Virus record (IMG/VR): IMGVR_UViG_3300009527_000002
Coordinates: 1 to 38,190 of that record
Strand: one strand, 5' to 3'
DNA length: 38,190 nt
DNA from: a virus
The notes under the pieces were generated by a model. That model searched no databases. It saw nothing but the letters and a program-made list of their open reading frames with translations, and was not told the DNA's origin. Shown one piece after another: positions 6,353 through 15,179 of the stretch (positions are counted from its first letter, which is position 1; each line of letters starts with the position of its first letter). Position numbers and translations under genes: made by a program.

Positions 6353-6815
6353 TCTGGTGCGGGTCGAGGGCGCGGTATCGGCGACGGCATCGGGCAATCT
6401 GACGTATGGACTGTGGCCTTACGACTCGGCCTTGGCGATGGGGATGGCGGGGCATCGTTGCCCGATTGGGTTTGCTGTCGTGCGGTATCTGTCGGGCGGC
6501 GGAACGGTGGGGCTGTTGGGGCTGGTGCTGGTGCTGACGACGCGGCTAATGCAGGCAGGCATCGAGGGTCCCCGCGCGGCCGCCGCATCGCTGCGGGCCA
6601 TTGAGCTGTGGAACGATCGGCTGTGTCACGGGTGTGACGGGTCCGGTACCGTCGGCCTGTGGCAAAGCTCCGGGCAATGCACGGTCTGCGGCGGTACGGG
6701 AGAGCGCCGAATGGATGAGGAGGCCGCAGAGGTCAGGCGTGCGTATGACCTGCTGGTGGAGGCTGAGCAGCAGTTCGAGGGGCTGATGCGTGTGCGTCTG
6801 TCTAAAGGGGGTTGA
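6345..6815 (+). CDS. Antitermination Q-like zinc-finger protein
   Basis: The 156-residue protein contains a DnaJ-type double zinc motif: CHGCDGSGTVG near residue 94 and CTVCGGTGERR near 112. It is followed by a charged helix. This pair of CxxCxGxG motifs late in a 130-250-residue phage protein is typical of one class of Q-type late antiterminators. The position, last before the packaging genes, fits. The N-terminal half includes a hydrophobic stretch (GGTVGLLGLVLVLTT). AGGGGAAG upstream is a good ribosome site. The Q role is inferred from motif and position. A generic zinc protein cannot be excluded. Confidence 0.55.
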   Translation: MDDLVRVEGAVSATASGNLTYGLWPYDSALAMGMAGHRCPIGFAVVRYLSGGGTVGLLGLVLVLTTRLMQAGIEGPRAAAASLRAIELWNDRLCHGCDGSGTVGLWQSSGQCTVCGGTGERRMDEEAAEVRRAYDLLVEAEQQFEGLMRVRLSKGG

Positions 6816-6845
6816 CAGGGTGCGTATAGTGGGTAGAAGGGGTGA

Positions 6846-7229
6846 ATGATGCCGATGGCAGCCCCAAGACCCTGCCGGCACGCTGCTTGCGGGAAGCTGG
6901 TACGCGATGGATCGGGATACTGCCAGGCGCATCAAGAAGACCGCAAGACGGGATTCGCCGACCAGAAGCGCGGCAGCCGACAAGAGCGCGGATACGGCGC
7001 CGACTGGGACAGGATTCGGAAGCTGGTGCTGGCCCGCGATCAAGGACTTTGCCAGGTATGCCTGACAGCAGGCCGGTACCGCCCAGCCAAGCACGTGGAC
7101 CACATCATTCCGCGCGCAGAAGGTGGGACCGAGGAAGCAAGCAACCTGCAGTCGATCTGCGTCACATGCCACCAGGCAAAGACGCAGGACGAATCGTCGC
7201 GAGCAATCCAACGAAGGAGGGGGCCCTGA
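6846..7229 (+). CDS. HNH endonuclease beside terminase
   Basis: The 127-residue protein has an N-terminal zinc knuckle (C-x4-C, later C-x2-H around residues 10-29) and a classical HNH core: CQVC near 69, then VDHIIPRAEGG, then NLQSICVTCHQAK. Such HNH proteins lie immediately upstream of P27-type small terminases in HK97-like phages and are needed for specific cos cleavage and packaging in phages where this was tested. Two adjacent ATGs (6846, 6849) are possible starts behind AAGGGG. The product probably acts with the two terminase subunits downstream. Confidence 0.85.
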   Translation: MMPMAAPRPCRHAACGKLVRDGSGYCQAHQEDRKTGFADQKRGSRQERGYGADWDRIRKLVLARDQGLCQVCLTAGRYRPAKHVDHIIPRAEGGTEEASNLQSICVTCHQAKTQDESSRAIQRRRGP

Positions 7230-7310
7230 AATCTTCCCGCCAATTCGCCTCGGGACCGGTCAGGTAGCTCTATTTTTACGGGCGCAAGTTTTCAGCTTTT
7301 TTTTTGTGAA
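7230..7310. other. Non-coding gap before terminase; possible cos region
   Basis: This 81-base gap between HNH and small terminase includes the palindrome GACCGGTC (7254-7261) and a run of nine T just before the terminase start. In HNH/P27-type phages the cos site often lies here. No cohesive-end sequence can be proven by eye. Confidence 0.3.
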
Positions 7311-7832
7311 ATGGGACAAAGAGGACCAAAGCCACAATCGAACGTGATCAAGCTGCTGCGGGGGAATCCGGGGCGTCGCACTCTTGATCTGTCCGATGGC
7401 GTACAGCCGGAAGTGGCCATCCCTGATGTTCCCGCACATCTGTCGCTTGACGCCCGCAAGGAATGGCGCAGGATCACCGTCGAACTCGAGGTAGTAGGAC
7501 TGATCAGCTGCCTCGATCGCGCTGCTCTTTCCATCTACTGCCAGACCTGGGGTCGCTTGGTCCTTGCGGAGAAAGCCTTTGCAGCCAAGCAGAAGATGGC
7601 CAAAGACAGCGGGAATGATGAAGCTGATGCCGTCTTCACCCAGATGACGCCAACCGGCTTCCAACGCGAGTCCGCCCTCTTCCGAGTGATCGGGAAGCTG
7701 CAGCAGGACTGCGACCGATACCTGGCCAGCTTCGGCATGTCTCCATCTTCCCGATCGCGAGTCAAGGCCTCTGAAAATCGCCAGGGAGATCTCTTCGGAG
7801 AGGCACAAGGAGACGCATGGAACAGCCTGTAG
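7311..7832 (+). CDS. terS: Terminase small subunit, P27 family
   Basis: The 173-residue protein opens with the P27-family hallmark MGQRGPKPQ...LLRGNPGRR, which also fixes the start despite no clear Shine-Dalgarno sequence: a T-rich stretch precedes it. The middle has DARKEWRRITVELEVVGLI and D-R-AAL helices typical of the DNA-recognition domain. It recognises the packaging site and recruits the large subunit, whose gene overlaps its end by 16 bases. Confidence 0.92.
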   Translation: MGQRGPKPQSNVIKLLRGNPGRRTLDLSDGVQPEVAIPDVPAHLSLDARKEWRRITVELEVVGLISCLDRAALSIYCQTWGRLVLAEKAFAAKQKMAKDSGNDEADAVFTQMTPTGFQRESALFRVIGKLQQDCDRYLASFGMSPSSRSRVKASENRQGDLFGEAQGDAWNSL

Positions 7833-9541
7833 ACCAGCCCTTTTCCGACACCGCGACCAGGTACGCGAGCGACGTCGTCGACGGGAAAATCGTGTCTTGC
7901 AGGTGGCACTTCCTCGCCTGTCGTCGTCATCTGCAAGACCTGCAGCGATCCGACTCCGATCCGTCCTGGCCATACGTGTTCAACCCGTTGCTCACCGACT
8001 CCACCGGAAAGGAATACCGGCCTGCCGAGCGCATCTGCCGTTTTCTGGAACTCATGCCGCACATCAAGGGCGACTGGGCAGCGCGCCGGCAGCTCATAAA
8101 GCTCGAGGCGTGGCAGACGTTTGTTCTGGCGAGCATCTTCGGCTGGTCACATCGAGAGACTGGAAAGCGCCGCTTTCGTGTCGCTGACTTGTTCATCCCC
8201 AGGAAGAACGCTAAATCCACCCTGGCAGCCGGGATCGGTCTCTACATGCTGGCCGTCGACGACGAGTTCGGCGCCGAAGTCTATTCCGGAGCGACCACGC
8301 AGGACCAGGCCATGGAGGTATTCCGGCCAGCGCTCCTGATGGCCAGGGCCACGCCTCGTTACCTGCAGGCCTTCGGCGTGACCGTCAACGCCAGCAATCT
8401 CTCGGTCGGGGCAAAAAACGCCAAGTTTGAGCCAGTCATCGGCAATCCAGGAGATGGCGCCTCACCTTCCTGCGCGCTGATCGACGAGTTCCATGAACAC
8501 AAGACATCGGCCCTCTATGAGACCATGCAGACCGGCATGGGCGCCCGTTCGCAGCCGCTGATTGGCGTAATCACCACCGCCGGGTCAAACATTTCCGGAC
8601 CCTGCTATCTCCACCAGGTGGAGCTACAGAAGATTCTCGAAGGGGTCATCGAAAACGATCAGCGCTTTGGCATCATCTTCGGGGTCGATGAGTCCGACGA
8701 CTGGACCAGCGAAACAACCTTGCGAAAGGCCAACCCGAACTACGGCGTTTCCATCGACCCCGACTTCCTCAAGCTTCAGCAGCGCGACGCCATCGCTGAT
8801 CCACGCAAGCAAGCCACGTTCAAGACCAAACACCTGAACGTGTGGGTAGCCGCCGCCAGTCCATGGCTCAACCTGTACAACCTGCAGAGTGCCGGCGATT
8901 CCGCGCGGACGATCCGGGGCGAGAAGTGGGACGGCTGCATCGTTGGACTAGACCTGGCCAGCACGCAGGACATCGCCAGTGCCGTCTGGCTGTGTTGGAA
9001 AGAGAAGCAGGGAAAACGCCACTACTGCGCATTTTCCCGCAACTACGTTCCGGAATCCGCCGTCGATAAGCCAGAAAACGCCCATTACCGATCCTGGTGG
9101 ATCACCGGTCACCTCATCGTCACGCCAGGCAACATGATCGACCTGTCGCAGATCGAAAAAGACGTGCTGGAATCGGCCGATAGCGTCCACATCCTCGAAA
9201 TTGCCAAGGACCCCTGGGGCGGTCAGCAGCTGGGCGCCAACCTTGCCACTCAGGGATTCACCGTCGTCGACATCCCACAGCAAACGCGCTACCTCAGTCA
9301 GCCCATGAAAGAGATGCAAGCGCTTGTCGATGACGGACGCTTCCAGCACGACGCCAACCCGGCCTACATCTGGCAGCTCAGCAATGTCGAGTGCAAGGCC
9401 GACAACAACGACAACCTCTTCCCGCGCAAGCAGCGCTTTGCCAATAAGATCGATGCGGCGGTCGCCACCATCATCGCGATGTCCCGCGCCACGGCGCCCC
9501 GCGAAGAAGAAGCCTCATTTTGGGAACAGGAAGCCGCGTGA
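7817..9541 (+). CDS. terL: Terminase large subunit, HK97-like
   Basis: The 574-residue packaging motor has an N-terminal ATPase and a C-terminal nuclease. The Walker A variant is FIPRKNAKS near residues 127-135, Walker B is CALIDEF near 221, and the coupling motif follows. The RNase H-like nuclease has VGLDLAST near 377 and AKDPWGG near 464, supplying the acidic metal ligands. Length and motif order match Terminase_1 of HK97-type phages. The start has AAGGAG 4 bases upstream. It translocates DNA through the portal encoded next. Confidence 0.95.
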   Translation: MEQPVDQPFSDTATRYASDVVDGKIVSCRWHFLACRRHLQDLQRSDSDPSWPYVFNPLLTDSTGKEYRPAERICRFLELMPHIKGDWAARRQLIKLEAWQTFVLASIFGWSHRETGKRRFRVADLFIPRKNAKSTLAAGIGLYMLAVDDEFGAEVYSGATTQDQAMEVFRPALLMARATPRYLQAFGVTVNASNLSVGAKNAKFEPVIGNPGDGASPSCALIDEFHEHKTSALYETMQTGMGARSQPLIGVITTAGSNISGPCYLHQVELQKILEGVIENDQRFGIIFGVDESDDWTSETTLRKANPNYGVSIDPDFLKLQQRDAIADPRKQATFKTKHLNVWVAAASPWLNLYNLQSAGDSARTIRGEKWDGCIVGLDLASTQDIASAVWLCWKEKQGKRHYCAFSRNYVPESAVDKPENAHYRSWWITGHLIVTPGNMIDLSQIEKDVLESADSVHILEIAKDPWGGQQLGANLATQGFTVVDIPQQTRYLSQPMKEMQALVDDGRFQHDANPAYIWQLSNVECKADNNDNLFPRKQRFANKIDAAVATIIAMSRATAPREEEASFWEQEAA

Positions 9542-10758
9542 AATTCTTCCAACGATTCTTCTCGCGCAAGGCCACCGAGCTGACCTACGATCAGATCGCC
9601 TCGCTGATCGATGGCGCAGGAAACTCGACGATCGCCGGCGTCACGGTGACCGAAAAAACTGCTCTTCAGGTAGCTACCGTACTCGCCTGCGTCAAGGTCA
9701 TTGCTGACGGTTGCGCCACGCCAAAACTCGGAGTATTCCGCGAGACCAAGGAGGGTCGCCGCGAACGAGCCGACAACATCCCCGAATGGCGCCTTCTGTC
9801 GGCCCGCCCGAACGAATGGCAAACCTCCTTCGAATGGCGCCGGCAGATGACCCTGCATGCCGCTCTCACCGGTTCTGGCCTGTCCATCAAGGTACGCGGC
9901 GATAACCGGCGGGTGCGTGAGCTGATTCCCGTCATGCCGGGCAGATGGGACGTGCGAAAGATCAGTCGGTACGAACTCCGCTATCGATGCTGGGACGATT
10001 TCGGAATGATCGGCGACTTCTCCAGCGACGACGTATTCATCCTCAACGGCGTGCAATGGGACTGGATCGGCAGCATGAATGCCGTCGTGCTCGCAAAATC
10101 CGCCGTTGGCCTGGCCATCGCCACCGAACGCAGCCAGGCATCCATGCACGCCAACGGGTTGCGGCCGAGCGGCACGTATTCCGTCGAAGGAACCCTGAAC
10201 CAGGAGCAGCACGAGCGGCTAGCCTCCTTCCTGAAGCGCAAATCCGGCCCGGAAAACGCCGGCACGCCGCTGGTGCTCGATCGCAACGCCAAGTGGCTGA
10301 ATACGTCCATTTCTGGCGTAGATGCGCAGCACGTCGAAACGCGCCGCCTGCAGATTGAAGAGATTTGCCGCGCCTACGGCGTCTTCCCGATCATGGTCGG
10401 TCATTCCGACAAATCGGCCACCTTCGCCAGCAGCGAAGCCTTCTTTGCCGCGCACGTCAAGCATACCCTGGCTCCCTGGCATCGCGCCTGGGAGCAGCGC
10501 ATCGACGAAATGCTGCTCGATGGCGCTGGCCCGCTGTACTGCGAATTCGACGTGCGCTACCTGATGGCCGGAGCCATGCGTGACCGCTCGATCTGGGCGC
10601 GCACCATGGCTGAAATGGGCATCTACACGCGCAACGAAATCCGCGACGAAGAAGGCAAAGACCCGCTCCCGGGCCTCGATGAGCCGCTGACTCCCATGAA
10701 CATGACCCAAGGACAACCGAATGCAGATCCCACCGATGCCGCACAGGCAACCGCTTGA
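9538..10758 (+). CDS. Phage portal protein, HK97 family
   Basis: The 406-residue portal starts at GTG 9538 (AGGAA 6 bases upstream), overlapping the terminase stop as GTGA. A TTG at 9520 is less likely. Family features include TVTEKTALQVATVLACVKVIAD near residue 35 and GVFRET, then VRELIPVMPGRW, and ICRAYGVFPIMVG followed by the SEAFFAAHVKHTLAPW stretch. It forms the dodecameric ring at the capsid vertex through which DNA enters. A polar tail (MTQGQPNADPTDAAQ) ends the protein and overlaps the protease gene. Confidence 0.95.
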   Translation: MKFFQRFFSRKATELTYDQIASLIDGAGNSTIAGVTVTEKTALQVATVLACVKVIADGCATPKLGVFRETKEGRRERADNIPEWRLLSARPNEWQTSFEWRRQMTLHAALTGSGLSIKVRGDNRRVRELIPVMPGRWDVRKISRYELRYRCWDDFGMIGDFSSDDVFILNGVQWDWIGSMNAVVLAKSAVGLAIATERSQASMHANGLRPSGTYSVEGTLNQEQHERLASFLKRKSGPENAGTPLVLDRNAKWLNTSISGVDAQHVETRRLQIEEICRAYGVFPIMVGHSDKSATFASSEAFFAAHVKHTLAPWHRAWEQRIDEMLLDGAGPLYCEFDVRYLMAGAMRDRSIWARTMAEMGIYTRNEIRDEEGKDPLPGLDEPLTPMNMTQGQPNADPTDAAQATA

Positions 10759-11497
10759 AAAGCAGGCCATGAAGTCGCCAACCATTCCCGCCAGAACATC
10801 CGCCAGACCGATGCAATCGCCGGAACGCAAATCGAGCCAGATGGACAGAGCCACCCGTACCTGTCCGCTGCAGATCAAGGCCGTTGGTGAAGACGGCACC
10901 ATCGAAGGCTACGCCTCGGTGTTCGGCGTGGTCGACACCTGGGACGACGTAATCGTGTCGGGCGCATTCGCCGCAACCATCGCCGAGCACAAGGCCGAGG
11001 GAACTATGCCGGCGATGCTCTGGCAGCACGACAGTGACGACCCGATCGGCGTCTGGTCCGAAATGGCCGAAGACGCCAAGGGCCTGCGCGTCAATGGAAA
11101 GCTCTGCCTCGATACCAATTGCGGCAAGGAAGCGTATGCCCTCCTCAAGGCGGGCGCCATCAGCGGGCTCTCTGTCGGCTACGTGACCAAGGCCTACGAG
11201 TACGACACCGAGACCGAAATACGCACTCTCACCGCGGTTGATCTGTGGGAGGTCTCCCTAGTCACCTTCCCGGCCAACGGGAAAGCGCGCGTCACCAACA
11301 TCAAGAGCGCGGACGAAATTCGCGCCCCGAAAGAAGCCGAAAGAATCCTGCGCGATGCCGGATTCAGCAAGTCCGACGCGACGGCCTATGTGTCGCGCGT
11401 CATGCGCATGGGAGAAGACCGGCGAGACGCTGCGAAATCTACCGCCATCGCACTCCAAGCCGCCAACCGGCTCCTCGAATCCCTGAGAAAGGACTGA
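10721..11497 (+). CDS. HK97-type prohead protease
   Basis: The 258-residue U35-family serine protease cleaves capsid scaffolding domains during head maturation. The domain begins at about residue 50 (LQIKAVGEDGTIEGYASVF). The catalytic histidine is in MLWQHDSDDPIG near 104 and the serine in AGAISGLSVGY near 147. VDLWEVSLVTFPAN is a diagnostic family segment. The start at 10721 has AAGGA 6-7 bases upstream and overlaps the portal by 38 bases. An internal ATG at 10769 is possible. The C-terminal third is helical and may act as an assembly factor. Confidence 0.92.
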   Translation: MQIPPMPHRQPLEKQAMKSPTIPARTSARPMQSPERKSSQMDRATRTCPLQIKAVGEDGTIEGYASVFGVVDTWDDVIVSGAFAATIAEHKAEGTMPAMLWQHDSDDPIGVWSEMAEDAKGLRVNGKLCLDTNCGKEAYALLKAGAISGLSVGYVTKAYEYDTETEIRTLTAVDLWEVSLVTFPANGKARVTNIKSADEIRAPKEAERILRDAGFSKSDATAYVSRVMRMGEDRRDAAKSTAIALQAANRLLESLRKD

Positions 11498-11500
11498 AAA

Positions 11501-12871
11501 ATGAATCCGATGCAAAAGAACTTTGCGGCCTTCCGCGCCAAGCTGGCCGTTTGCGTGATCCTTGCCGCGTGCTACGAAAAGAAGGACGACGCGAGCATCA
11601 GGAACGTTGCCGACGCCATCGACAAGATCTCCGTTGCCTTCGACGAGTACAAGAAGACCAACGATGCCCGCATCGAAGCCATCAAGAAAGGCTGTTCGAC
11701 CGAATCGCTCGACGCGAAGCTGGCCAGGATGGATGAGCACATCGACGCGCTCACCGAATCCAAGACTCGCCTCGAACGCCTCGAGACCAAGCTCGCCCGG
11801 CCGAACGCCCATGGTGGCCATGAAAACTCCGTCGAGTCGCGCGAATCGGTCGACTACAAGAATGCGGTCATCTCCTGGATGCGCAGCCCCTCCGACAGCG
11901 AGCGCAAGAACGCGGTGCAGCTGGCGCACAAGGCGCTGCAGGCCAAGGACCGCGAGACCAAGGCGAGCGCCGTTGCCACGCTCACCGGTGCCGCTGGTGG
12001 ATTTGCGCTCCCGGAGCAGATCGAGCAAACCATTGCGCGCCTGTCGGTCGACATCTCTCCGATTCGCCAGATTTCGACTGTTCGCATGGTTGGCACCAGC
12101 GATTACAAGGAGCTTTTCGACATCAACGGTGCCGGTTTCGAGTGGCTTGGCGAAACGGATACCCGCAACCAGACCAATACCTCGGACCTCGCTGAAGTTG
12201 CGCCGACGTTCGGCATGGCATCGGCCAAGCCGCAGGCATCGGAAGAGTCGCTTGATGACCTGTTCTTCAACGTCGAGAACTGGCTGACCATGAGCGTAGC
12301 AGAAACGCTGGCTGCCGGCGAAGGCGCCGCCTACGTCTCTGGCAACGGCACCAAGAAGCCAACCGGTTTCCTTGCCGGACCGACTCCGGTGACGACCGTC
12401 GACGCCTCGCGCGCGTTCGGCACCCTGCAGTATGTCGCCAGCGGCCAGGCGGCGGCGATGCCCACCAGCCTCGACACGTTCATCGACCTGATTTACTCCC
12501 TGCGCGCCAGGTATCGCAACAATGCGCAATGGGTCACGAACAAACTCGTGCTGTCGGCGTTGCGCAAGTACAAGGAGGCAACCACCAATGCCTACATGTG
12601 GGCCGGGCCAACTGCGGCCGGCCAGCCGTCGACTTTCTTCGGCTACCCGATCACCGAGGCCGAAGACATGCCTGCTGTTGGCGCCGGCGCATTCCCGCTG
12701 GCATTCGGCGACTTCCGCGAGGGTTACCTGATCGTCGATCGGATCGGAATGCGCATCACCCGCGACGAGATCACCACGCCAGGCTACGTCAAGTTCTACG
12801 TTCGGAAGCGTACCGGCGGCAAATTGCGGAACACGCAGGCAATCAAGCTGCTCAAGATCGCCGCGTCCTGA
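11501..12871 (+). CDS. Major capsid protein, HK97 fold
   Basis: The 456-residue capsid protein has an N-terminal coiled-coil delta/scaffold domain (about 20-105; charged heptads such as LARMDEHIDAL and RLERLETKLAR). It is followed by the mature HK97 fold: ATLTGAAGGFALPEQIEQTI near 162, VRMVGTSDYKELFDINGAGFEWLGE near 200 and the conserved P-domain LTMSVAETLAAGEGAAYVSGNGTKKPTGF near 263-291. The protease upstream probably removes the delta domain near residues 105-120. AAGGA lies 7 bases before the start. Confidence 0.95.
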   Translation: MNPMQKNFAAFRAKLAVCVILAACYEKKDDASIRNVADAIDKISVAFDEYKKTNDARIEAIKKGCSTESLDAKLARMDEHIDALTESKTRLERLETKLARPNAHGGHENSVESRESVDYKNAVISWMRSPSDSERKNAVQLAHKALQAKDRETKASAVATLTGAAGGFALPEQIEQTIARLSVDISPIRQISTVRMVGTSDYKELFDINGAGFEWLGETDTRNQTNTSDLAEVAPTFGMASAKPQASEESLDDLFFNVENWLTMSVAETLAAGEGAAYVSGNGTKKPTGFLAGPTPVTTVDASRAFGTLQYVASGQAAAMPTSLDTFIDLIYSLRARYRNNAQWVTNKLVLSALRKYKEATTNAYMWAGPTAAGQPSTFFGYPITEAEDMPAVGAGAFPLAFGDFREGYLIVDRIGMRITRDEITTPGYVKFYVRKRTGGKLRNTQAIKLLKIAAS

Positions 12872-12890
12872 TCGAAGCGAGTAGACAACA

Positions 12891-12917
12891 GACGCCCTCT
12901 TAGCAGGGTGTCTTTTT
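12891..12917 (+). terminator. Rho-independent terminator after the capsid gene
   Basis: GACGCCCT (12891-12898) pairs with AGGGTGTC (12905-12912) with one G-T pair, a 6-base loop and a following T5 run. It lies 20 bases after the major capsid stop. It probably lowers read-through so that capsid protein is made in excess over connectors. Confidence 0.85.
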
Positions 12918-12941
12918 CACATCCCGAAAAAGGACTCAGCA

Positions 12942-13829
12942 ATGGCAGACAAGCGCGTCAAATACATCGCCGACGATGGCCCGTTTTGCGAGGTCGGCAT
13001 CACCGGCAAGCAGACCTCGTGGCGCCGCAATCAATCCGGATTTGTAACCGAGGCGAACGCGCAATTGCTCATCGCATCGGGCAAGTTCGTTTTGTCATCG
13101 ACCGATTTTGGAGCGGATCAAGACGGCCTTGACTCGCATTTGTCGCAGCACTCGGATATCTGCGTTCCTCTATCTCTTGGTCTTGTGCCGTCCATCATGC
13201 CGTCGCTCGTCACCAGTACGACCGCATCACAGTCCGGAAATGTGGTTACCGTGTCCGCAACGGCGCACGGAATCCCCGCAACCGTATTTGATGGATGGCG
13301 CGTATGGTATCCGGGTAGCGCTTCCATTCCTGCCGGATGGTATCTGGATTTCTCCCGCACATCTGCAGACGCATTCACTTTTTCCAATCCGACATCGCAA
13401 ACCGTGGCCAGCGAATCAGTGAATGCCGGGGCTTTTGTCTCCGCATTTGTCGAGGTCTGTCGCGGCACTATTCCCGGGGGATTGCTTGGGAAAAATGGCC
13501 GTGGAGAAGCCCGGCTGATTCTGCATGGTGGAACAACCGCAGCGGTTAAGTATGCTCGTCTGAATATTGGATCGTCATTGATCAGTCACGGTAGTGGAAC
13601 ATCAGTGGCCAGCGGAGTGCACTCGTTCTCTTTCAGCAATCTGGGAAATGAATCTAAACAGCGAGGATTCCAGTCGCGAGACGGAACACAGCTTGGATCG
13701 GCATCTGTATATTTAACCAACGTTGACCTTTCCGTTGATCAGCCCGTCTACATCACCGTATCCGCAAACGCGGCAGGTGACTATGTGGCCGTTCAAAACG
13801 CCTTGTTTTTTGGATACAACCAACCATGA
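12942..13829 (+). CDS. Virion structural protein, possible head decoration or fibre
   Basis: The 295-residue protein has an N-terminal module (VKYIADDGPFCEVGITGKQ...FVTEANAQLLIASGKFV, residues 5-50) of the kind found in small proteins coded after phage major capsids. A beta-rich, Ser/Thr/Gly/Val-rich remainder suggests a surface domain. It contains VSATAHGIPATVFDGWRVWYPG and ends VAVQNALFFGYNQP. Base composition is visibly less GC-rich than in neighbours, which fits an exchangeable surface module. AAGGA precedes the start. It sits between capsid and connector genes, so a capsid decoration or head-fibre role is likely but not proven. Confidence 0.55.
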   Translation: MADKRVKYIADDGPFCEVGITGKQTSWRRNQSGFVTEANAQLLIASGKFVLSSTDFGADQDGLDSHLSQHSDICVPLSLGLVPSIMPSLVTSTTASQSGNVVTVSATAHGIPATVFDGWRVWYPGSASIPAGWYLDFSRTSADAFTFSNPTSQTVASESVNAGAFVSAFVEVCRGTIPGGLLGKNGRGEARLILHGGTTAAVKYARLNIGSSLISHGSGTSVASGVHSFSFSNLGNESKQRGFQSRDGTQLGSASVYLTNVDLSVDQPVYITVSANAAGDYVAVQNALFFGYNQP

Positions 13830-14236
13830 TAACCACCTTTCCAAACACCGTAGCGGGCCGCGCAGCGGCCTACGCCATCCCGCCAGTCGACGGCAAAAAG
13901 GAGATCACGTGCACGCGCGAGACGGTTACAGTCGCCACCGGCGTGGACGTTCCTGACCCGATTCCAGCGGCTGCAATCACGCTCAACACGTTCCAGCTCT
14001 ACCAGGCGGCATTCCTAGTCGGAGGCCAGCCGTTGCTGGTTGCGATAGAGGCATGGGTAGCCGATAAACGGGCCAACGGCACGCCAGTGCAGCGTATCTA
14101 CTGGACCTATGGACTGACCTACGCGCGCCCCGATCCGCATATCAACCAGCTTCGACTCGGCATCATCGGCGCCAAGACGAACGCGGCCAGCCTGGCGGAA
14201 ATGGACGCAATTTTCACTACCGGGCAAAACCTTTAA
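13826..14236 (+). CDS. Conserved-looking phage protein, unknown
   Basis: The 136-residue protein starts by a 4-base ATGA overlap with the upstream structural gene. It contains LNTFQLYQAAFLVGGQPLLVAIEAWVADK and a C-terminal segment IGAKTNAASLAEMDAIFTTG. No catalytic motif or membrane segment is evident. It lies between capsid-surface and connector genes, so it may be a minor virion component. I do not recognise the family. Confidence 0.6.
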   Translation: MITTFPNTVAGRAAAYAIPPVDGKKEITCTRETVTVATGVDVPDPIPAAAITLNTFQLYQAAFLVGGQPLLVAIEAWVADKRANGTPVQRIYWTYGLTYARPDPHINQLRLGIIGAKTNAASLAEMDAIFTTGQNL

Positions 14237-14244
14237 CCGCGACA

Positions 14245-14817
14245 ATGCCGACGATCCAGATTACCCAGCCAGCCGTCGAGCCGGTATCGTCCGCAGACGT
14301 CAAGGCGGCGGCACGCATTGACGATACCTCTCTCGATGCGCAGATAGCCGCACTCATCCCAGCCTTCCGCGTCACGGCAGAGCATGAGACCGGGCGGCGC
14401 TTTGTCACGCAGACCGTGGAGCTTGTGCTCGACGCGTTCCCGCCATCGCACATCGATCTGACGTTACCGGATGCGCTGTCGATCACCAGTATCAAGCACC
14501 TCGATGGCGAGGGAGCAGAGCAAACACTGTCCGTTGACGTCTACCAGCTCGACGCCGACAGCATGCCGAGCAGAGCATTGCTCAAGCCAGGGCAGTCGTG
14601 GCCGGCGACTCAGGATGTTCCGAATGCCGTTCGCGTCCGCTTCACGGTTGGCTACGGCCCGGCTGCTGCCGACGTGCCTAGCAACATCCGGATGTGGATC
14701 ACCGCGCATGTGTGCCAGGCGCTCGACAATCCAAGCGCGCTTGATGCGCAGTCGGTGCAGACGCTGCCGTACCTCGATCGCCTGCTGGACTCTGAGCGAT
14801 TCTGGGCCGCATCCTGA
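14245..14817 (+). CDS. Head-tail connector protein (gp6-like adaptor)
   Basis: The 190-residue protein matches the phage head-tail connector/adaptor family (HK97 gp6-like). The opening is PVSSADVKAAARIDDTSLDAQIAALIPAF, then TAEHETGRRFVTQTVELVL, then a beta hairpin with DLTLPDALSITSIKHLDG and VRFTVGYGPAAADVPSNIR, and a final helix ALDNPSALDAQ. It stacks under the portal as the first adaptor ring. It precedes the head-closure gene with a 1-base overlap, the usual order. Confidence 0.85.
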   Translation: MPTIQITQPAVEPVSSADVKAAARIDDTSLDAQIAALIPAFRVTAEHETGRRFVTQTVELVLDAFPPSHIDLTLPDALSITSIKHLDGEGAEQTLSVDVYQLDADSMPSRALLKPGQSWPATQDVPNAVRVRFTVGYGPAAADVPSNIRMWITAHVCQALDNPSALDAQSVQTLPYLDRLLDSERFWAAS

Positions 14818-15179
14818 TGCTAAAAGATCAATTCCCGGCAGGCAGGGCGCGCGAGCGCATCAAGCTGCAATCCAAGTCTGTCGCTAAAAATGACATAGGC
14901 GAGGAGATTGTTACCTGGGCGGATGTGGTCACGGACACCGACGACCATTGCCTGTGGGCTGAGGTGTGGCCGCTGAAAGGGCGTGAGTTTTTCGCGGCGC
15001 AATCTACGCAGTACGCTGCGGATGTTCGATTTCGCCTTCGCTACCGGGCCGGCCTGACGCGCGAAATGCGCGTGCTGTGGAACGGCGAGCCATACGACAT
15101 CGTGCAAATCCTCGACGTTGGAGCAGGGCGCCAGACGACTGAAATCCTCGCTGTGAATGGAGTGAGAAATGGCCGTTAG
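14817..15179 (+). CDS. Head closure protein
   Basis: The 120-residue protein fits the phage head-closure/stopper family (SPP1 gp16/HI1506-like). It opens FPAGRARERIKLQSKSVAKNDIGEEIVTW, then has WAEVWPLKGREFFAAQ and FRLRYRAGLTREMRVLWNGEPYDIVQILDVG. It is a small beta-barrel that seals the connector after packaging. Its ATG overlaps the preceding stop by one base and its end overlaps the next gene by 11 bases. Confidence 0.85.
   Translation: MLKDQFPAGRARERIKLQSKSVAKNDIGEEIVTWADVVTDTDDHCLWAEVWPLKGREFFAAQSTQYAADVRFRLRYRAGLTREMRVLWNGEPYDIVQILDVGAGRQTTEILAVNGVRNGR

Noticed and set aside
5744-6397. Several ORFs with peptide repeats such as FHTFHTFHT, YGRYGRYG and MEGMEGME on both strands
   Set aside because: They are translations of the 9-bp DNA repeat array in different frames; the repeat period is a multiple of 3, so all frames stay open. 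No credible start or composition supports a protein.
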